DNA of 64,000 nt from Meghimatium bilineatum (taxonomy: Eukaryota; Mollusca; Gastropoda; Stylommatophora; Philomycidae), in the NCBI GenBank assembly GCA_034231615.1, contig CM067312.1, positions 7,613,747 through 7,677,746 of the forward strand, written 5' to 3'. Of the stretch, positions 30,470 to 41,203 are shown one piece after another; within the stretch, counting starts at the first letter, position 1; each line of letters starts with the position of its first letter. The translations under genes and the position numbers were made by a program. The notes under the pieces are model-generated. The model was given only the letters and a program-made list of their open reading frames with translations. It did no database searches and was not told where the DNA came from.

Positions 30470-30700
30470 CCTATCCTAAAAGACGACTAATGAGTAATGT
30501 GGCGAATGTTTTTTACGCCCTATCCCATAGAGGTTTTAAGTTACCCAAAAGCCATGCTAAAGTCGGATGTGTTGAACTGAAAGGTACAGATACCACAATC
30601 AAGCCGTATACAGTGACAGAATATTTTCTATTCTCCAGACTAAATCCCGTTATATGCAGGAGTATGAGAACCATAGAAGAAGCGTCGCATCAAAACAATG
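30470..30700 (+). mobile_element. GAA-tailed SINE-like element
   Basis: Order as in 16320-16590: AAAAGACGACTAATGAGTAA, GCCCTATCCCATAGAGG, CATGCTAAAGTCGGATGTGT, TCTCCAGACTAAATCCCGTT, GCAGGAGTATGAGAACC and a short AGAAGAAGC tail. It lies directly before the LINE at 30712. Confidence 0.65.
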
Positions 30701-30711
30701 ACCCACTCTAT

Positions 30712-31205
30712 GACATGAATTAACATCTAAACAAATTACAAACAAGTTAAAAATATGAATTATACAATGCCATATCTATTATATATTAATGTATGGCTCA
30801 GAAACATGGACACTAAATAAACAATTAGAAGACAGAATTGGTGCCTTTGAGATGTGGGTATATAGAAGAATAGGGAGAACATCATGGAAAGAGAAGAAAA
30901 CAAATAAAGAGATACTAAAAACACGTAATATGAAGAAAGAACTACTAAGAGAAATAAAGATCAGGCAAATAAAATATTTTGGACACATTAAAAGACATGA
31001 CACCTTATTGAAGACCTTATTTGAGAGTAAAGTCAAAGGGAAGCGAGCAAGAGGTAGGCAGAGATACAAGTGGGAGAATAACATCACACGATGGACAGGT
31101 TACAGTCGAGCAGAGTTCACCACCAAGACAAGAGACAGGAGATGTTGGAAATACATTGCAGTCAACCTTCGTTGCGGAGACGGCACTTAATGATGATGAT
31201 GATGA
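30712..31205 (+). mobile_element. LINE C-terminal fragment, RTE-like, with (TGA)n tail
   Basis: Forward frame from ITNKLKI (one stop) through MYGSETWTLNKQLEDRIGAF, EMWVYRRIGRTSWKEKKTNK, KELLREIKIRQIKYFGHIKR and KGKRARGRQRYKWENNITRW to CWKYIAVNLRCGDGT and stop. A TGATGATGATGATGA tail follows at 31189-31205. This is the post-reverse-transcriptase region of an RTE-like LINE, well preserved over 133 codons (30789-31190), with only one stop upstream. The reverse transcriptase is missing (5' truncation). A sibling lies reversed at 33375-34090. Confidence 0.85.
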
Positions 31206-31504
31206 CATGAGATCTCATCATAACGATAGTCTTTTTTGACAAGTCATGAAATCTCATTCCAAGTTTGACAAGTCATGAAATCTCATTCCAAGTTTGACAA
31301 CCGTATCCTGGAGTTCAGAATTCTAGTCAGACTGGGAAGAATAGAGCAACTTCTGCTACTGTGTCTTCTTTCCATGTATATCGTTGGATGCGATTAAGGA
31401 AACTTGGAGGGATATGCCGACAACCTGTCACTTGTAAAAAAATCATCGTCAAAATTATTTTTTTACTTTTGTCTTCTATTAAATCCTACACGAATTTAAC
31501 CACA
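31206..31504. other. Spacer with a short duplication
   Basis: TTTGACAAGTCATGAAATCT followed by CATTCCAAG occurs twice in a row (31240-31298). 31370-31433 resembles 7275-7340. Confidence 0.45.
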
Positions 31505-31600
31505 GGATAGCGAAGTGATACATCATGTCTATAGCGAAGTGATACATCATGTCTATAGCGAAGTGATACATCATGTCTATAGCGAAGTGATACATCATGT
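31505..31600. repeat. 24-bp repeat, 4 copies
   Basis: AGCGAAGTGATACATCATGT plus CTAT, four nearly perfect units. Confidence 0.9.
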
Positions 31601-31617
31601 CTTTGTGGTAGACATTC

Positions 31618-32120
31618 TATGTGACGGGAAATGCCACCGACTCCCTAGTGACGGGGAATGCCACCGACTCCCTAGTGACGGGGAATGCCAGACTCCCTAG
31701 TGACGGGGAATGCCACCGACTCCCTAGTGACGGGGAATGCCAGACTCCCTAGTGACGGGGAATGCCAGACTCCCTAGTGACGGGGAATGCCACCGACTCC
31801 CTAGTGACGGGGAATGCCACCGACTCCCTAGTGACGGGGAATGCCACAGATTTCCTAGCTGACAGGGATGGCCAGACTCCGTAGTGACGGGGAATGCCAC
31901 CGACTCCCTAGGTGACGGGGAATGCCACCGACTCCCAAGGTGACGGGGAATGCCAGACTACCTAGGTGACGGGGAATGCCACCGACTCCCTAGGTGACGG
32001 GGAATGCCAGACTACCTAGGTGACGGGGAATGCCACCAACTCCTTAGGTGACGGGGAATACCACCGACTCCCTAGGTCACGGGGAATACCACCGACTCCC
32101 TAGGTGACAGGGAATGCCAG
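31618..32120. repeat. 28-bp GC-rich minisatellite
   Basis: About 18 units of GTGACGGGGAATGCCACCGA plus CTCCCTAG. Some units drop ACC (25 bp) and the right half adds G (CTAGGTGAC, 29 bp). It is markedly richer in G and C than its surroundings. Confidence 0.95.
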
Positions 32121-32387
32121 ATGTACCATCACTGTCACTGGTCGACACATGTGATTGAAGAACAATTAGGTAGTTGGCCCAAAATTGTATGCATTGCTTC
32201 TGGCAGTACGTGGTAATCCTGGGATACCGGGGCACTGGAATACTTCCTTTCGGGGACTAAACATATATCCATGACCCCCCCTCCCTTACACAATCATGTC
32301 TTTGAGACAGAGACAACCTTGTATGTATCCGGGTGTTGGCTCAGTTACACATGTGATTTTGTCAGTAAGACCATGGACTATGGAGAG
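32121..32387. other. Spacer, no gene recognised
   Basis: Nothing assignable. TGGGATACCGGGGCACTGGA (32220) resembles TGGGATATTGGCGCACTGGA near 61525, a possible dispersed repeat. Confidence 0.35.
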
Positions 32388-32626
32388 CCTGTTGACAGCT
32401 AAAGGCATTATTTCATCAGCATTATGTGTCAAGAACTACCTGTTGACAGCTAAAGGCATTATTTCATCAGCATCATGTGTCAAGAACTACCTGTTGACAG
32501 CTAAAGGCATTATTTCATCAGCATCATGTGTCAAGAGCTACCTGTTGACAGCTAAAGGCATTATTTCAGCAGCATCATGTGTCAAGAACTACCTGTTGAC
32601 AGCTAAAGGCATTATTTCACCATCCT
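32388..32626. repeat. 51-bp tandem repeat, nearly 5 copies
   Basis: CTGTTGACAGCTAAAGGCAT, TATTTCATCAGCATCATGTG, TCAAGAACTAC, with few substitutions. Since 51 is a multiple of three, a 124-codon frame crosses it. Confidence 0.95.
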
Positions 32627-32988
32627 CATCCCATCTCTCCTGGTCACTCACATTTCTAATATTCCCGTGACATGTTCCTTTTCTCTTGCTCTTTACCTTT
32701 TTTAGTGTATCCACCAACTGCTTTAACTAAATTATCCATGTTTTTGTTGCCTATCATATCTTGTATGGCTACTTTTTACTTTGCTTTTTTTGTACTAAAG
32801 GAGACAATTCTGGATAGTTGGATATTATGGCATAGTAGAGTCTGTAGTCAGTCCGGTTCTGTGGCGGAGTGCTACAGCCAAAAAATGCTGGGTTGATAGC
32901 CACGTCCTGAATAGGATATGCTACCAAAAAACAAAAACAAAAACGTCAGTAGTGCGTCTTTTTCTTATTCTCCATCGTTCGACAATTA
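32627..32988. other. Spacer with a possible tRNA-like remnant
   Basis: 32850-32900 (TTCTGTGGCGGAGTGCTACA ... GCTGGGTTGATAGCCAC) looks like a decayed A-box/B-box pair. An A-rich end follows at 32924-32943. Otherwise unassigned. Confidence 0.35.
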
Positions 32989-33255
32989 TCAGGTGACATC
33001 GACAATAGCTTCAATGAACTGTATAATTCGCTTCATGTCATCCATGGAAACCTTCAGGTTTGGAAATAGTGCTGTCTGAGTATGTTGAATTTTCTGAATA
33101 TCTATTGGTAGAGTTGACATGGATGAAAAATGTGTTCTGCCGTCTCCGGCTCCTTCCACAATTGCACAGCTCTGTCTCGTCAATTTTGAGATTTCTGAAC
33201 ATGTCTCAGTCTGTTGTGGTCAGTTCGTAGTCTGAAGATAATGGTTAGTATTGTA
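32989..33255 (-). mobile_element. LINE C-terminal fragment (jockey-like tail)
   Basis: Two overlapping minus frames share the signal. One gives IFRLRTDHNRLRH and then KEPETAEHIFHPC. The other gives LFPNLKVSMDDMKRIIQFIE then AIVDVT and stop at 32989. The Cys/His knuckle is broken by a frameshift. It is the same family as 3180-3499 and shares its last codons with 8608-8699. Confidence 0.7.
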
Positions 33256-33374
33256 GCTGATACATTGTGTAGGTAGAGGATAGATTCAGACTCTACCGCA
33301 ATTAGACAAGGGACTCAGAACACAGAGGCATGGCTGAGTGTTTGTGTTGATGTTTCTATAAACCTGAAGGGTCC

Positions 33375-34090
33375 ATCATCATCATTACGTGCCGTCTCCG
33401 CAACGAAGGTTGGCTGCAACGGATCTCCAACATCCCCTTTCTCTTGTCTAGGTGGTGCACTCTACTAGACTGTGCCCTGTCCATCGTGTGATGTTACTCT
33501 CCCACTTGTATCTCTGCCTACCTGTTGCAAGCTTCCCGTTGACTTTTCCCTCAAGTAAGATGTTCAGTAAGGTGTCATGTCTTATATTGTGTTCAAAATA
33601 TTTTATTTGCCTGATCTTTATTTCTCTTAGTAGTTCTTTCTTCATATTAAGTGTTTTTAGCACCTCTTTATTTGTGTTCTTCTTTTTTCCATGATGTTCT
33701 CCCTATTCTTCTATATATCCACATCTCAAAGGCATCAATTCTGTCTTCTAATTGTTTATTAAGTGTCCATGTTTCTTAGCCATACATTAATATGGAATAG
33801 ATGTAGCATTTTATAATTCTCATTTTTAACTTGTTTGCAATTTGTCTAGATGTTACTATTTTCCTCATGTCATTGAAGATACTTTTAGTAATTTATATTC
33901 TCCTTTTAACTTCTGTTTCACATCTGCCATCATTTGTGACTATGTGTCCAAGATATTGATAATGTTTTACTTGTTGTAGTTTCTCTCCATGTATGTTTTT
34001 TTTAGCTCTTGTTCTTCTGTGTCTTTGCTGATTATCATGGTGTTTTTTTGATGTTTATATCCAGTTCATATTCATTAATTGATAACCCTG
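33375..34090 (-). mobile_element. LINE C-terminal fragment, RTE-like, with (ATG)n tail
   Basis: The minus strand reads LQQVKHYQYLGHIVTNDGRC, SRQIANKLKMRIIKCYIYSI, MYG stop ETWTLNKQLEDRI, KKELLREIKIRQIKYFEHNI, RQRYKWESNITRWTGHSLVE, then after a stop CWRSVAANLRCGDGT and a TAATGATGATG tail. It matches 30712-31205 closely but extends about 250 bp further upstream. Several stops and one frameshift. It lies about 2.2 kb from its sibling in inverted orientation. Confidence 0.85.
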
Positions 34091-35110
34091 AACGGCTATG
34101 GGTTTGATAATGATGACAATTGATACAGTGTTGTGGTGAACAATTACCTCCCACGCTACCCAGCACGGCACACGATAATGATGATTTGAGGTAAAGTAAT
34201 TCCTGAGGTTGGCAGTAACGAGAAAAATATTACCATACGTGAAACGTACTACTGCCGTTCATTATTTAGCTGCAAGGTAACGTTTGAATTGCAACAGCTG
34301 CTAACCTGTTCTAAAAACTGAAACCAAATCCCGAAACGCCTTTGTATGTCGGCAAGCAAAACGTGGGAAAATTGTACAACCAATGTCTTGTCACATTTAT
34401 TTTGTAGTAGATTAAATACCCAGAAGATATGGATAGATATCGCCTGGAGTCAGCTCTACAAGGGCCTTTTGTTGGTCTCGCAAGGGGGGTAATCTTTCGT
34501 TTTGTCAGAACAACCTTGACGGTGACACCATGTTTTTATCCGTAAACGTGTTGTAAATCTGGCGTTGTTGTCACGTTTCATATAGAACCACCAAAAAAGC
34601 TTAAGAGTTGACATGGCTGTCAACTATTTAAAATCTTGTTCGGGGAGTAAAATGTATTCTTATTATTACCATCATCATCCCGTGTCACACTGGAACATAT
34701 CTTTCTGAATATAATCCTAAGAATTGAAATTCTGAAACTTGGATTCAATTACCTGAAATTATTTGGTGACAAAGAGTAGTATACAGAGACATATAACATT
34801 TCATGGATAGGTCATGAGAAGAGAAAGTTGGAACATATCGTGCCAACATGCAACTTGGAAGTGCATGAGGGTAGGGGAAGACATGGCGTCATATAGCGGT
34901 GTTTTCAATTTTTGGAATATCAAGATCACTAGCCATCCACAGCGTCTTATAAAATGTCTTTACAATAATCACGTCCGTTTTAGAGATGGTGTAATGCCGT
35001 ATTTAAAAAAGGGTGCTGAGTGAAGTTGCGAGGCGAATAGGTGCGCGAAAAGGTGCCAACAGAACGGACCTATTTCAAATTCCGCCTACTCTACTATTTT
35101 TTGACGGTTA
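34091..35110. other. Spacer, no gene recognised
   Basis: About 1 kb with no assignable element. A 69-codon forward frame (34814-35023) is unrecognised. Confidence 0.35.
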
Positions 35111-35114
35111 GGGA

Positions 35115-35195
35115 AAAATTATCTCCACTGTGGGATATCAAACCCGGTCTCCTGCGTGACAGGCTCTGATACTTACCATCATACGACCTATGATA
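35115..35195 (-). mobile_element. tRNA-like SINE head
   Basis: The minus strand has AGGTCGTATGATGGTAAGTA as a possible A-box region and CCGGGTTTGATATCCCAC as a B-box about 30 bases later. It has no full cloverleaf and is probably a SINE remnant. Confidence 0.4.
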
Positions 35196-35364
35196 CAAGG
35201 AGCACAGTCTAATACGGGGTGTAGGCCTAATGATTATCCTATAGGTAACATCGGAGAGATTATCCGGACTGATTAACCGACTAACTTGAAAAAGAGTGTT
35301 TAGTTCCTTGTGGGATAATCTCAAAATAGGACGAGGTAAGTTCAGAGAGTTCTAGGAATTCATA

Positions 35365-35445
35365 ATGTGTAAGTCAATAGCGTACGTTTCCCACAGATTA
35401 GACATTATCAAATCTCGGTCGAGGTTCGAAACTCGACACTGAGTA
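35365..35445 (+). mobile_element. tRNA-like SINE head
   Basis: Plus strand GTAAGTCAATAGCGTACGTT followed by GTCGAGGTTCGAAACTCGAC. GGTTCGAAACTCG is close to the Pol III B-box. Decayed. Confidence 0.45.
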
Positions 35446-35682
35446 ACAGGTATCGCAGTGGGGGAAAAATAATACAAGCGATTACAGTGTTTCAGGAGGG
35501 TTTACTTACATTATCACTCTTTCCCTCTCCCATGTATCGTTCGGAATTATTATTATTCCATAGGTCGTGGTGACTGGATTACGAGAACTGCGACCTCCAC
35601 TATTTTTATAATGATTGTGAAGCTCTGATATAACAAAACTGTAAGATCCCCACTATAAGAGGTACTACTTCTTCTTCTTCTG

Positions 35683-36020
35683 CGATCAATTGTTAAACAT
35701 CCAGTCAAATAGGGGGTCTATTGGGGGTCAAATAGGGGGTCTATTGGCCATGAATAGATGTATTGGTCATGTTTGTTTTAGGTCATCCTGTGTTCCTGAT
35801 GGTACACAACTCATGATTCTTCTATACCGGTACTACACAATGTCTGCGATCAATTGTTAAACATCCAATGCAATATTGGTCATCTGTAGAGCGGTTAGTT
35901 TGAGATTATCTTGTGTTCTCATAACTTGGTTTGCAGAGAGAAGCTCCTGTGGGCCAGATTGTCGTTCTGTGAACTTCGAGACTGGTACAATTCTGCAGTA
36001 TGTGTTATGGTGTCTGTGTT
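35683..36020. repeat. Diverged 163-bp tandem duplication
   Basis: CTGCGATCAATTGTTAAACA plus TCCA occurs at 35683 and again at 35846. The following text stays alignable (TTGGTCATGTTTG / TTGGTCATCTG, CCTGTGTTC / CTTGTGTTC). Confidence 0.6.
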
Positions 36021-36024
36021 GCTG

Positions 36025-36421
36025 GTCAATAGATGAAGATACAAGTAAATTCAAGTAGGAAGCAAGAGTTGCAGATACAAGTAAATTCAAGAAGGAAGCA
36101 AGAGTTGCAGATACAAGTAAATTCAAGTAGGAAGCACGAGTTGCAGATACAAGTAAATAAATTCAAGTAGGAAGCAAGAGTTGCAGATACAAGTAAATAA
36201 ATTCAAGTAGGAAGCAAGAGTTGCAGATACAAGTAAATAAATTCAAGTAGGAAGCAAGAGTTGCAGATACAAGTAAATAAATTCAAGTAGGAAGCAAGAG
36301 TTGCAGATACAAGTAAATAAATTCAAGTAGGAAGCAAGAGTTGCAGATACAAGTAAATAAATTCAAGTAGGAAGTAAGAGTTGCAGATACAAGTAAATAA
36401 ATTCAAGTAGGAAGCAAGAGA
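36025..36421. repeat. 36/40-bp minisatellite, about 10 copies
   Basis: GCAGATACAAGTAAATAAAT plus TCAAGTAGGAAGCAAGAGTT. The first three units lack one AAAT (36 bp) and the rest have it (40 bp). Confidence 0.95.
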
Positions 36422-36837
36422 AGATAAATTAAAAATTATCATATATGCAGACCGCATAGTGTCTGATACCGATTCGGTTAAGTGTGCATTTAGATGACAT
36501 TGTTACCTTCTCAGTTGAAATATCGCGACCTGTTCATTTCTGTTCAATTTGTTAATGTTGTCTTATTAGGGACTATAGTTGCCGTTTATTTCTCTCTACT
36601 GAAGTCGCATAGATTGTTTTAGCAGAGAATTTATTTCACTGAAGCTTTGAGTTACGCACTTCTGAGGGAGGATACCAACTGTTTTTGCCAATTCGTATAC
36701 TTTTTCGTTCCTGGTATGACACGGTGAGCTGGTATCTGTTTTAGAACTTATGTAATTCTTCTGGATAATTCGAGGATATTTTGTCAGATGTTACATTTTA
36801 CTTAACCATAATTGTAAAGAATTCTATTATCTATTGT
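36422..36837. other. Spacer, no gene recognised
   Basis: AT-rich, without repeats or known motifs. Confidence 0.35.
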
Positions 36838-37410
36838 CATTTCCATGTGTGCCTTTAAGTATTGGGGATGGGGGTTGTATGTTGGATTTGTCTGTCTATG
36901 GCCGTTTCGGTTGAATTGACTATGGTCAGTCGGTGTTACTTTAAGATTTCTTTGATCGTTTCCACTCATCTAGTTCTTGGTCATGATCGTGTCTTGTAGC
37001 CTGCACTTTTGATGTTGTACGCTCGAAGTGCTGATTCCATTCTCATGAGGTTGCTGAACCATATGGTTTGCTGTCTCTCGATGTAGTCTGGGCTTGAGAT
37101 GGTCTTTATTTCTTTCCTAATATCTTCATTTCTCCGTTTGTCTCCTCTGGTGACATTTATAGCTTTCCCCAAACACATTTCACACGCTGTAATCTCTTTT
37201 CCTAGCGTCTTTGTCAAAGGCCATGTTTGACATTGGTAACACTGAGTTGGTATGCAAATCTTTGTCAGTTGTCGCTTTTTTAGCCGTGCAGATTGATGTG
37301 TGTTTGAGAATTAGCAACAGCTAGTAAATCAAAGCATTGCCTTTCTGACTTCTTGTTTCGATCTCTCTGTGGACTGTAAGGAATTACTTATCCTAAAGTA
37401 GGCAAGTTTG
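36838..37410 (-). mobile_element. LINE C-terminal fragment
   Basis: The minus strand reads NSLQSTERSKQEVRKAM, then ICIPTQCYQCQTWPLTKTL, ITACEMCLGKAINVTRGDKR, RNEDIRKEIKTISSPDYIER, WFSNLMRMESALRAYNIKSA and GYKTRS. The order and spacing match the tail of 10223-11083 (GSLDREIETRCQKANAV ... PTLCYQCQPWSL ... FLRKAAGVTRIDR). Only 78 codons (36981-37217) are stop-free. Confidence 0.75.
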
Positions 37411-37454
37411 TGTTGGACTGATGATATTGTCTTGACAGATTGTGTTTGAATTCT

Positions 37455-37620
37455 CTTGTCGCCGAAGACGGATGTGTCGGGCCATTGGCGGAAATAAAAC
37501 GGCGACACTACGCATTTCCATTCTCTGGACTATATCCTGCTGGAAATCTAATAGGGCCATTGTCCTACTGCAATAGAGATCCGGCAGGAGTTATAGAATG
37601 AATGCTGAAGAAGAAGAAGA
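37455..37620 (+). mobile_element. GAA-tailed SINE-like element
   Basis: GCCGAAGACGGATGTGTCGG, GCCATTGGCGGAAATAAAAC, GGCGACACTACGCATTTCCA, TCTCTGGACTATATCCTGCT, GGCAGGAGTTATAGAATGAA and a GAAGAAGAAGAAG tail. It is the best 3' half of the family and the direct complement of 26790-26944. Confidence 0.75.
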
Positions 37621-38077
37621 ATTCTCTTGTTAACTCTAGATTACTTTGAGCAGACTCCTGTTAGAATGTATATAACATATAAAACTGCAGTAAAACTATG
37701 ATTCAATAGACTAAATGTGAAAACACAGTCTATGTACGAGAGTCCCACAACAATCTTATAGTCAAGTAGACTCAATGTGAATCATCCTTCAAAAGTTAAG
37801 CTATTTGGCTTCTTTCGTGTTTTCATTGGTCACTTTGTGTGGACATTTAATGAAACCACCTGGCACGCTATCATGTTCAATTTCCCAGCAGACATGTGTG
37901 TACCCAGAGCGCTCAGGCAGCAATGGCAATCTACTAAACGTAAATACTACCAAGAAACTCACTGTGTACATTTTGATTACAATATGTTACCAATTAACCA
38001 AAATTATATTTCACAGAAGTTGGGTACTTAAATCCTTACTTGGTTTAAAAATGTATCATGAACGGGATTACCAAACC
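37621..38077. other. Spacer with a short foldback
   Basis: 37818-37857 has TTTTCATTGGTCACTTTGTG and then ATTTAATGAAACC. It shares TTTCATTGGTCACTTTGTG with the complement of 47175-47195. Two overlapping frames (84 and 100 codons) are unrecognised. Confidence 0.4.
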
Positions 38078-38530
38078 AGGATGGTCAAACTAGGCTTGTC
38101 AAACTAGGATTATCTGGGATTATCATACTAGGATTACCAAACTAGGATTACCACACTAGGATTACCTAACTAAGATAACCAAACTAGGATCACCAAACTA
38201 GGATGATCAAACTAGGATTATCTGGGATTATCAAACTAGGATTATCAAACTAGGATTATCAAACTATGATTATCAAACTAGGATTACCAAACTATGATTA
38301 TCAAGCTAGGACTACCAGACTAGGATTATCAAACTAGGATTCCCGAACTAGGATTACCAAACTAGGATTATCAAACTAAGATAACTAACCCAGGATTATC
38401 AAACCAGGATAATCAAACTAGGATAATAGAACTAAGATAACAAAACTAGGATTACCAAACTAGGATTACCAAACTAGGATTACCAAACTAGGATTACCAA
38501 ACTAGGATTACCAAACTAGGATTACCAATC
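38078..38530. repeat. 14-bp minisatellite, about 32 copies
   Basis: AAACTAGGATTACC and AAACTAGGATTATC units. The centre is diverged and the right edge (38440-38525) nearly perfect, the opposite of the usual decayed-edge pattern. Confidence 0.95.
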
Positions 38531-38579
38531 TAGAAGTCAATGCAATTAACAACTCATTGACACGAATATGCAAATCCGC

Positions 38580-38662
38580 TGAGACTGGGGGAAGCTGGGC
38601 ATGTAAGGTTGGAACCTGCACCTCCCGTATGAAAATAGAGCACGTATGACATCCAGCATACA
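38580..38662 (-). mobile_element. Possible tRNA-like SINE head
   Basis: Minus strand GGAGGTGCAGGTTCCAACCT has a B-box-like GGTTCCAACC. A clear A-box is not visible. Confidence 0.3.
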
Positions 38663-38854
38663 CAATGAAAAGAAATAGTTACCTACTCCCTTTCCACCAC
38701 ACCTTACACAACACACTCCACCACACTCCATAACCAACATTCCTTTATTACAAAATTAGTGTTAATATATTTGGTGTTTCCCAAATTTTACTTCTTCAAT
38801 ACGAAGTAATAGTCTTTTATAACCCCATATCCCCTCCCTTGGTCCGATAGTAGT

Positions 38855-39130
38855 GTAACACGGTAGCCTAGTAGATGTGAGCACGCTTACTGTCACCAGG
38901 TTACAGCGTGCCAGGTTCGAAACTACTTCCGGATAGACACAAATTCAGCTCGTGATTTCTCACCTGAAATGACCGCCCTTCCAGTCGATCCAGCTGTAAT
39001 GCTTACTAGACATATGCGTTAGCGAAGGTAAACACAGAAAGGAAGGGAACTGGTCACCTTATCTAGTAGTTGCTGCGGCTGAGTACAGGAAAATATATCT
39101 TTGTCCCCGACGGTAGGTTGCTGCATTGGG
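38855..39130 (+). mobile_element. tRNA-derived SINE
   Basis: Head ACACGGTAGCCTAGTAGATG with A-box GTAGCCTAGTAG, then GTGCCAGGTTCGAAACTAC with B-box GGTTCGAAACTAC at 38913. The body continues through TTCCAGTCGATCCAGCTGTA and GTTGCTGCGGCTGAGTACAG to about 39130. No frame. This is the best plus-strand SINE head in the window. Confidence 0.65.
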
Positions 39131-39467
39131 ACTTACCTTGACCTTCATCCTTCTCCATGTCTTGAAGAAGATGCATCTATGAACCAGGAGTATACACATT
39201 ATACTTTACATGTTGCTACGTTGCGGCCAATGTAGCCTTTATCAAGAACCATAAACACAACAGGAACAGAAATATTGAATACAAAATATAAACAGAAAAA
39301 CGAGGGAAGATCTCACCAAGAGTATAGCATCGATACAAGCACGTAGGTATGAGATGTCTTCCAAGAAGTCACTATATTTGGCATATCCGTGCTTTTTTCA
39401 GACTTCAGTTCGGCATTTTTCATGTTGTCTGTTCTTAATTCTTGATTAGATTCTTGATTCGGGTCTC
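39131..39467. other. Spacer with a GTAGCAACATG motif
   Basis: On the minus strand, CTTGATAAAGGCTACATTGG plus CCGCAACGTAGCAACATG (39206-39245) looks like a dispersed motif related in form to GCTTAGTCGAAACGTCG at 23955. Otherwise unassigned. Confidence 0.35.
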
Positions 39468-39868
39468 ACAGCATGAAGGGCATTCCCATAAGTGCTTCGC
39501 CCTCTGTTCCAGCAGCCATCCGACTCGATTGAATTTCGAGTCCAATGCCGACGAAACAGACGTCGACATCAGGGCACAACTCTGGCCCTTGCGACAGGTT
39601 TCTTTGTTGTTCCGCTAACCAACGCCGTGCCCGTAACTAGTTCAAACACAATGTAGGTCTGTCGGAACAACATGGTAACTGTTATCGAAGGTTACGACTA
39701 CGGAATTGTATAGAAGACGTTCCATGAAGCTTCTCTAAGAAGATAACCTCAATATAAAGGCATGTCATCTACTACGGTTTTCTGTTGCATGGGTGGTTTG
39801 TCTAGTGAGCCATTGGTGAGAGCCACAGATGCAACCACATGCACATTTTGTCTGTGTCGTCAGACAAC
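39468..39868 (+). mobile_element. Dispersed repeat family X, longest copy
   Basis: About 400 bp. 5' half: AAGGGCATTCCCATAAGTGC, GACGTCGACATCAGGGCACA, CTTGCGACAGGTTTCTTTGT, GTGCCCGTAACTAGTTCA, GGAACAACATGGTAACTGTT; matches 61240-61470. 3' half: TTACGACTACGGAATTGTAT, ATGAAGCTTCTCTAAGAAGA, TCTGTTGCATGGGTGG, GAGAGCCACAGATGCAACCA; matches 4132-4265 and 8318-8465. Only this copy joins the halves. No coding frame, no clear terminal repeats, class unknown. Confidence 0.7.
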
Positions 39869-39869
39869 A

Positions 39870-41079
39870 CAGCGCACATATAAGCCAATTAGAAGAGCAG
39901 TAGGAAGGCTGTGAACTTGTTGTGTAGAATACTTCATTTTTTTCTCCGGTTCCTCTTTGGTCACTTTACCGCTTCCAGTCCGCCACTGTGTCAATTGTTT
40001 ATGAAACACGTCTATATCACGTCACCAGTGTTGCCATACCAGTTATGTACAACAAAATTATTGTAGCGGTTTATGGTTTACTTGTTCAAATCTGGCATAG
40101 TAGCTTTTGTTATCAAAACATAAACGAGAATCTGCATTTTCATTTAGCTGCTAAGAAACGATGCTGTACCAAATCCCCCATTCTGGCATTAGAACATCTA
40201 AAGAAATGTCAACTTCAAAGAACGAGCTGAAAAAACACCATTCTATAGACCTTACATTTCATGTCTTCTAGAACAGCTTAACAATACATTATTTTTATTT
40301 TCATTTTCGACGGAATATCTATTTCGTTATGAGTTTTAAATTATGTTTTTTTTTTCTTCAACTAATTTATCCTGCATAATTTTCTCTGTAATATTTCAAC
40401 TGGAGATAATTTAGTCATGTACATTTTTGCAAGAAAATTGTATGATTCGTTCTGCTCCATGTGGTTTACTTCTTTGAAGCTTCGGCGTTCCTATTAAGTA
40501 TTGTACAACTGTATGTACAGTGCTGTTTTACAGAAATAAAGACATAAGAAAAACAGACACTTGTCTCGCTATGTTTTCCATTTTGTAAGATTTAATAGGC
40601 ATTTAAAATAGAATAAAATAAAATAGATATTCCCTGGTAATATCCAAACTTGCAATATGATAATTTATTCACATATGAACAGAAAAAAAGGCGAGCTGCT
40701 TGTCATGGCCTCTTCCTGTTTGTCATAAATTGTGTACTGTCTGGCTTAAAAATTGTTTACTGCTAATGTTAGGTTTTGTTTTTATTATTGCTGATAGAGT
40801 AGTTAGTGTTTGACTACTTTTGTATGTGTTACATTGACCGCTCTAAATAACAATTTGCATAAAATAACTTGATTAATACAGTGGAAAGAGAAACATAATA
40901 GATATAGTTCTTCTGAGATAAGTTTCCTATGATAACAATCTATACAGGTATATTGATTTCCTCCATTAATTCAGTCGTCAGCAGGAGGTCCTCGCGAGTG
41001 TTCTGTATCTTTACTCCAGATTTGTCCTTATGCAGATCATAGAAGTCGTAGTGGATAGATTACCCGAACCACATGCTCC
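39870..41079. other. AT-rich spacer, no gene recognised
   Basis: Contains an unrecognised 80-codon frame at 39988-40230, followed by an AT-rich stretch with AATAAA at about 40536. This could be an old 3' exon or a chance combination. I cannot support a gene. Confidence 0.35.
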
Positions 41080-41087
41080 ACTATTTT

Positions 41088-41203
41088 GTGATTGTTGTAA
41101 ATTTCGAAAATAACTAAAATTCAAAATTACACTATCGTACGAGGTAGAAAAGTTGATTGTTTTACAGCAATGAAATAAACAAATTTCACTAACGTACGAG
41201 GTT
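41088..41203. repeat. About 60-bp tandem unit, left part of a split array
   Basis: Two units of the TTGATTGTTGTAAAT ... TAACGTACGAGGT type lie here. Two or three more (TTGATTGCTGTAAATCTTTA, TTGATTGTTGTAACTCTCTG, TTGATTGCTGTCC) lie at 42432-42585. The array is split by the insertion at 41204-42431. Confidence 0.6.

Noticed and set aside
31618-32120. CRISPR-like repeats of 28 bp
   Set aside because: Units are contiguous with no spacers; this is a minisatellite.
39988-40560. Small gene with poly(A) signal
   Set aside because: An 80-codon frame followed by AATAAA, but no similarity, splice evidence or coding bias that I can see.
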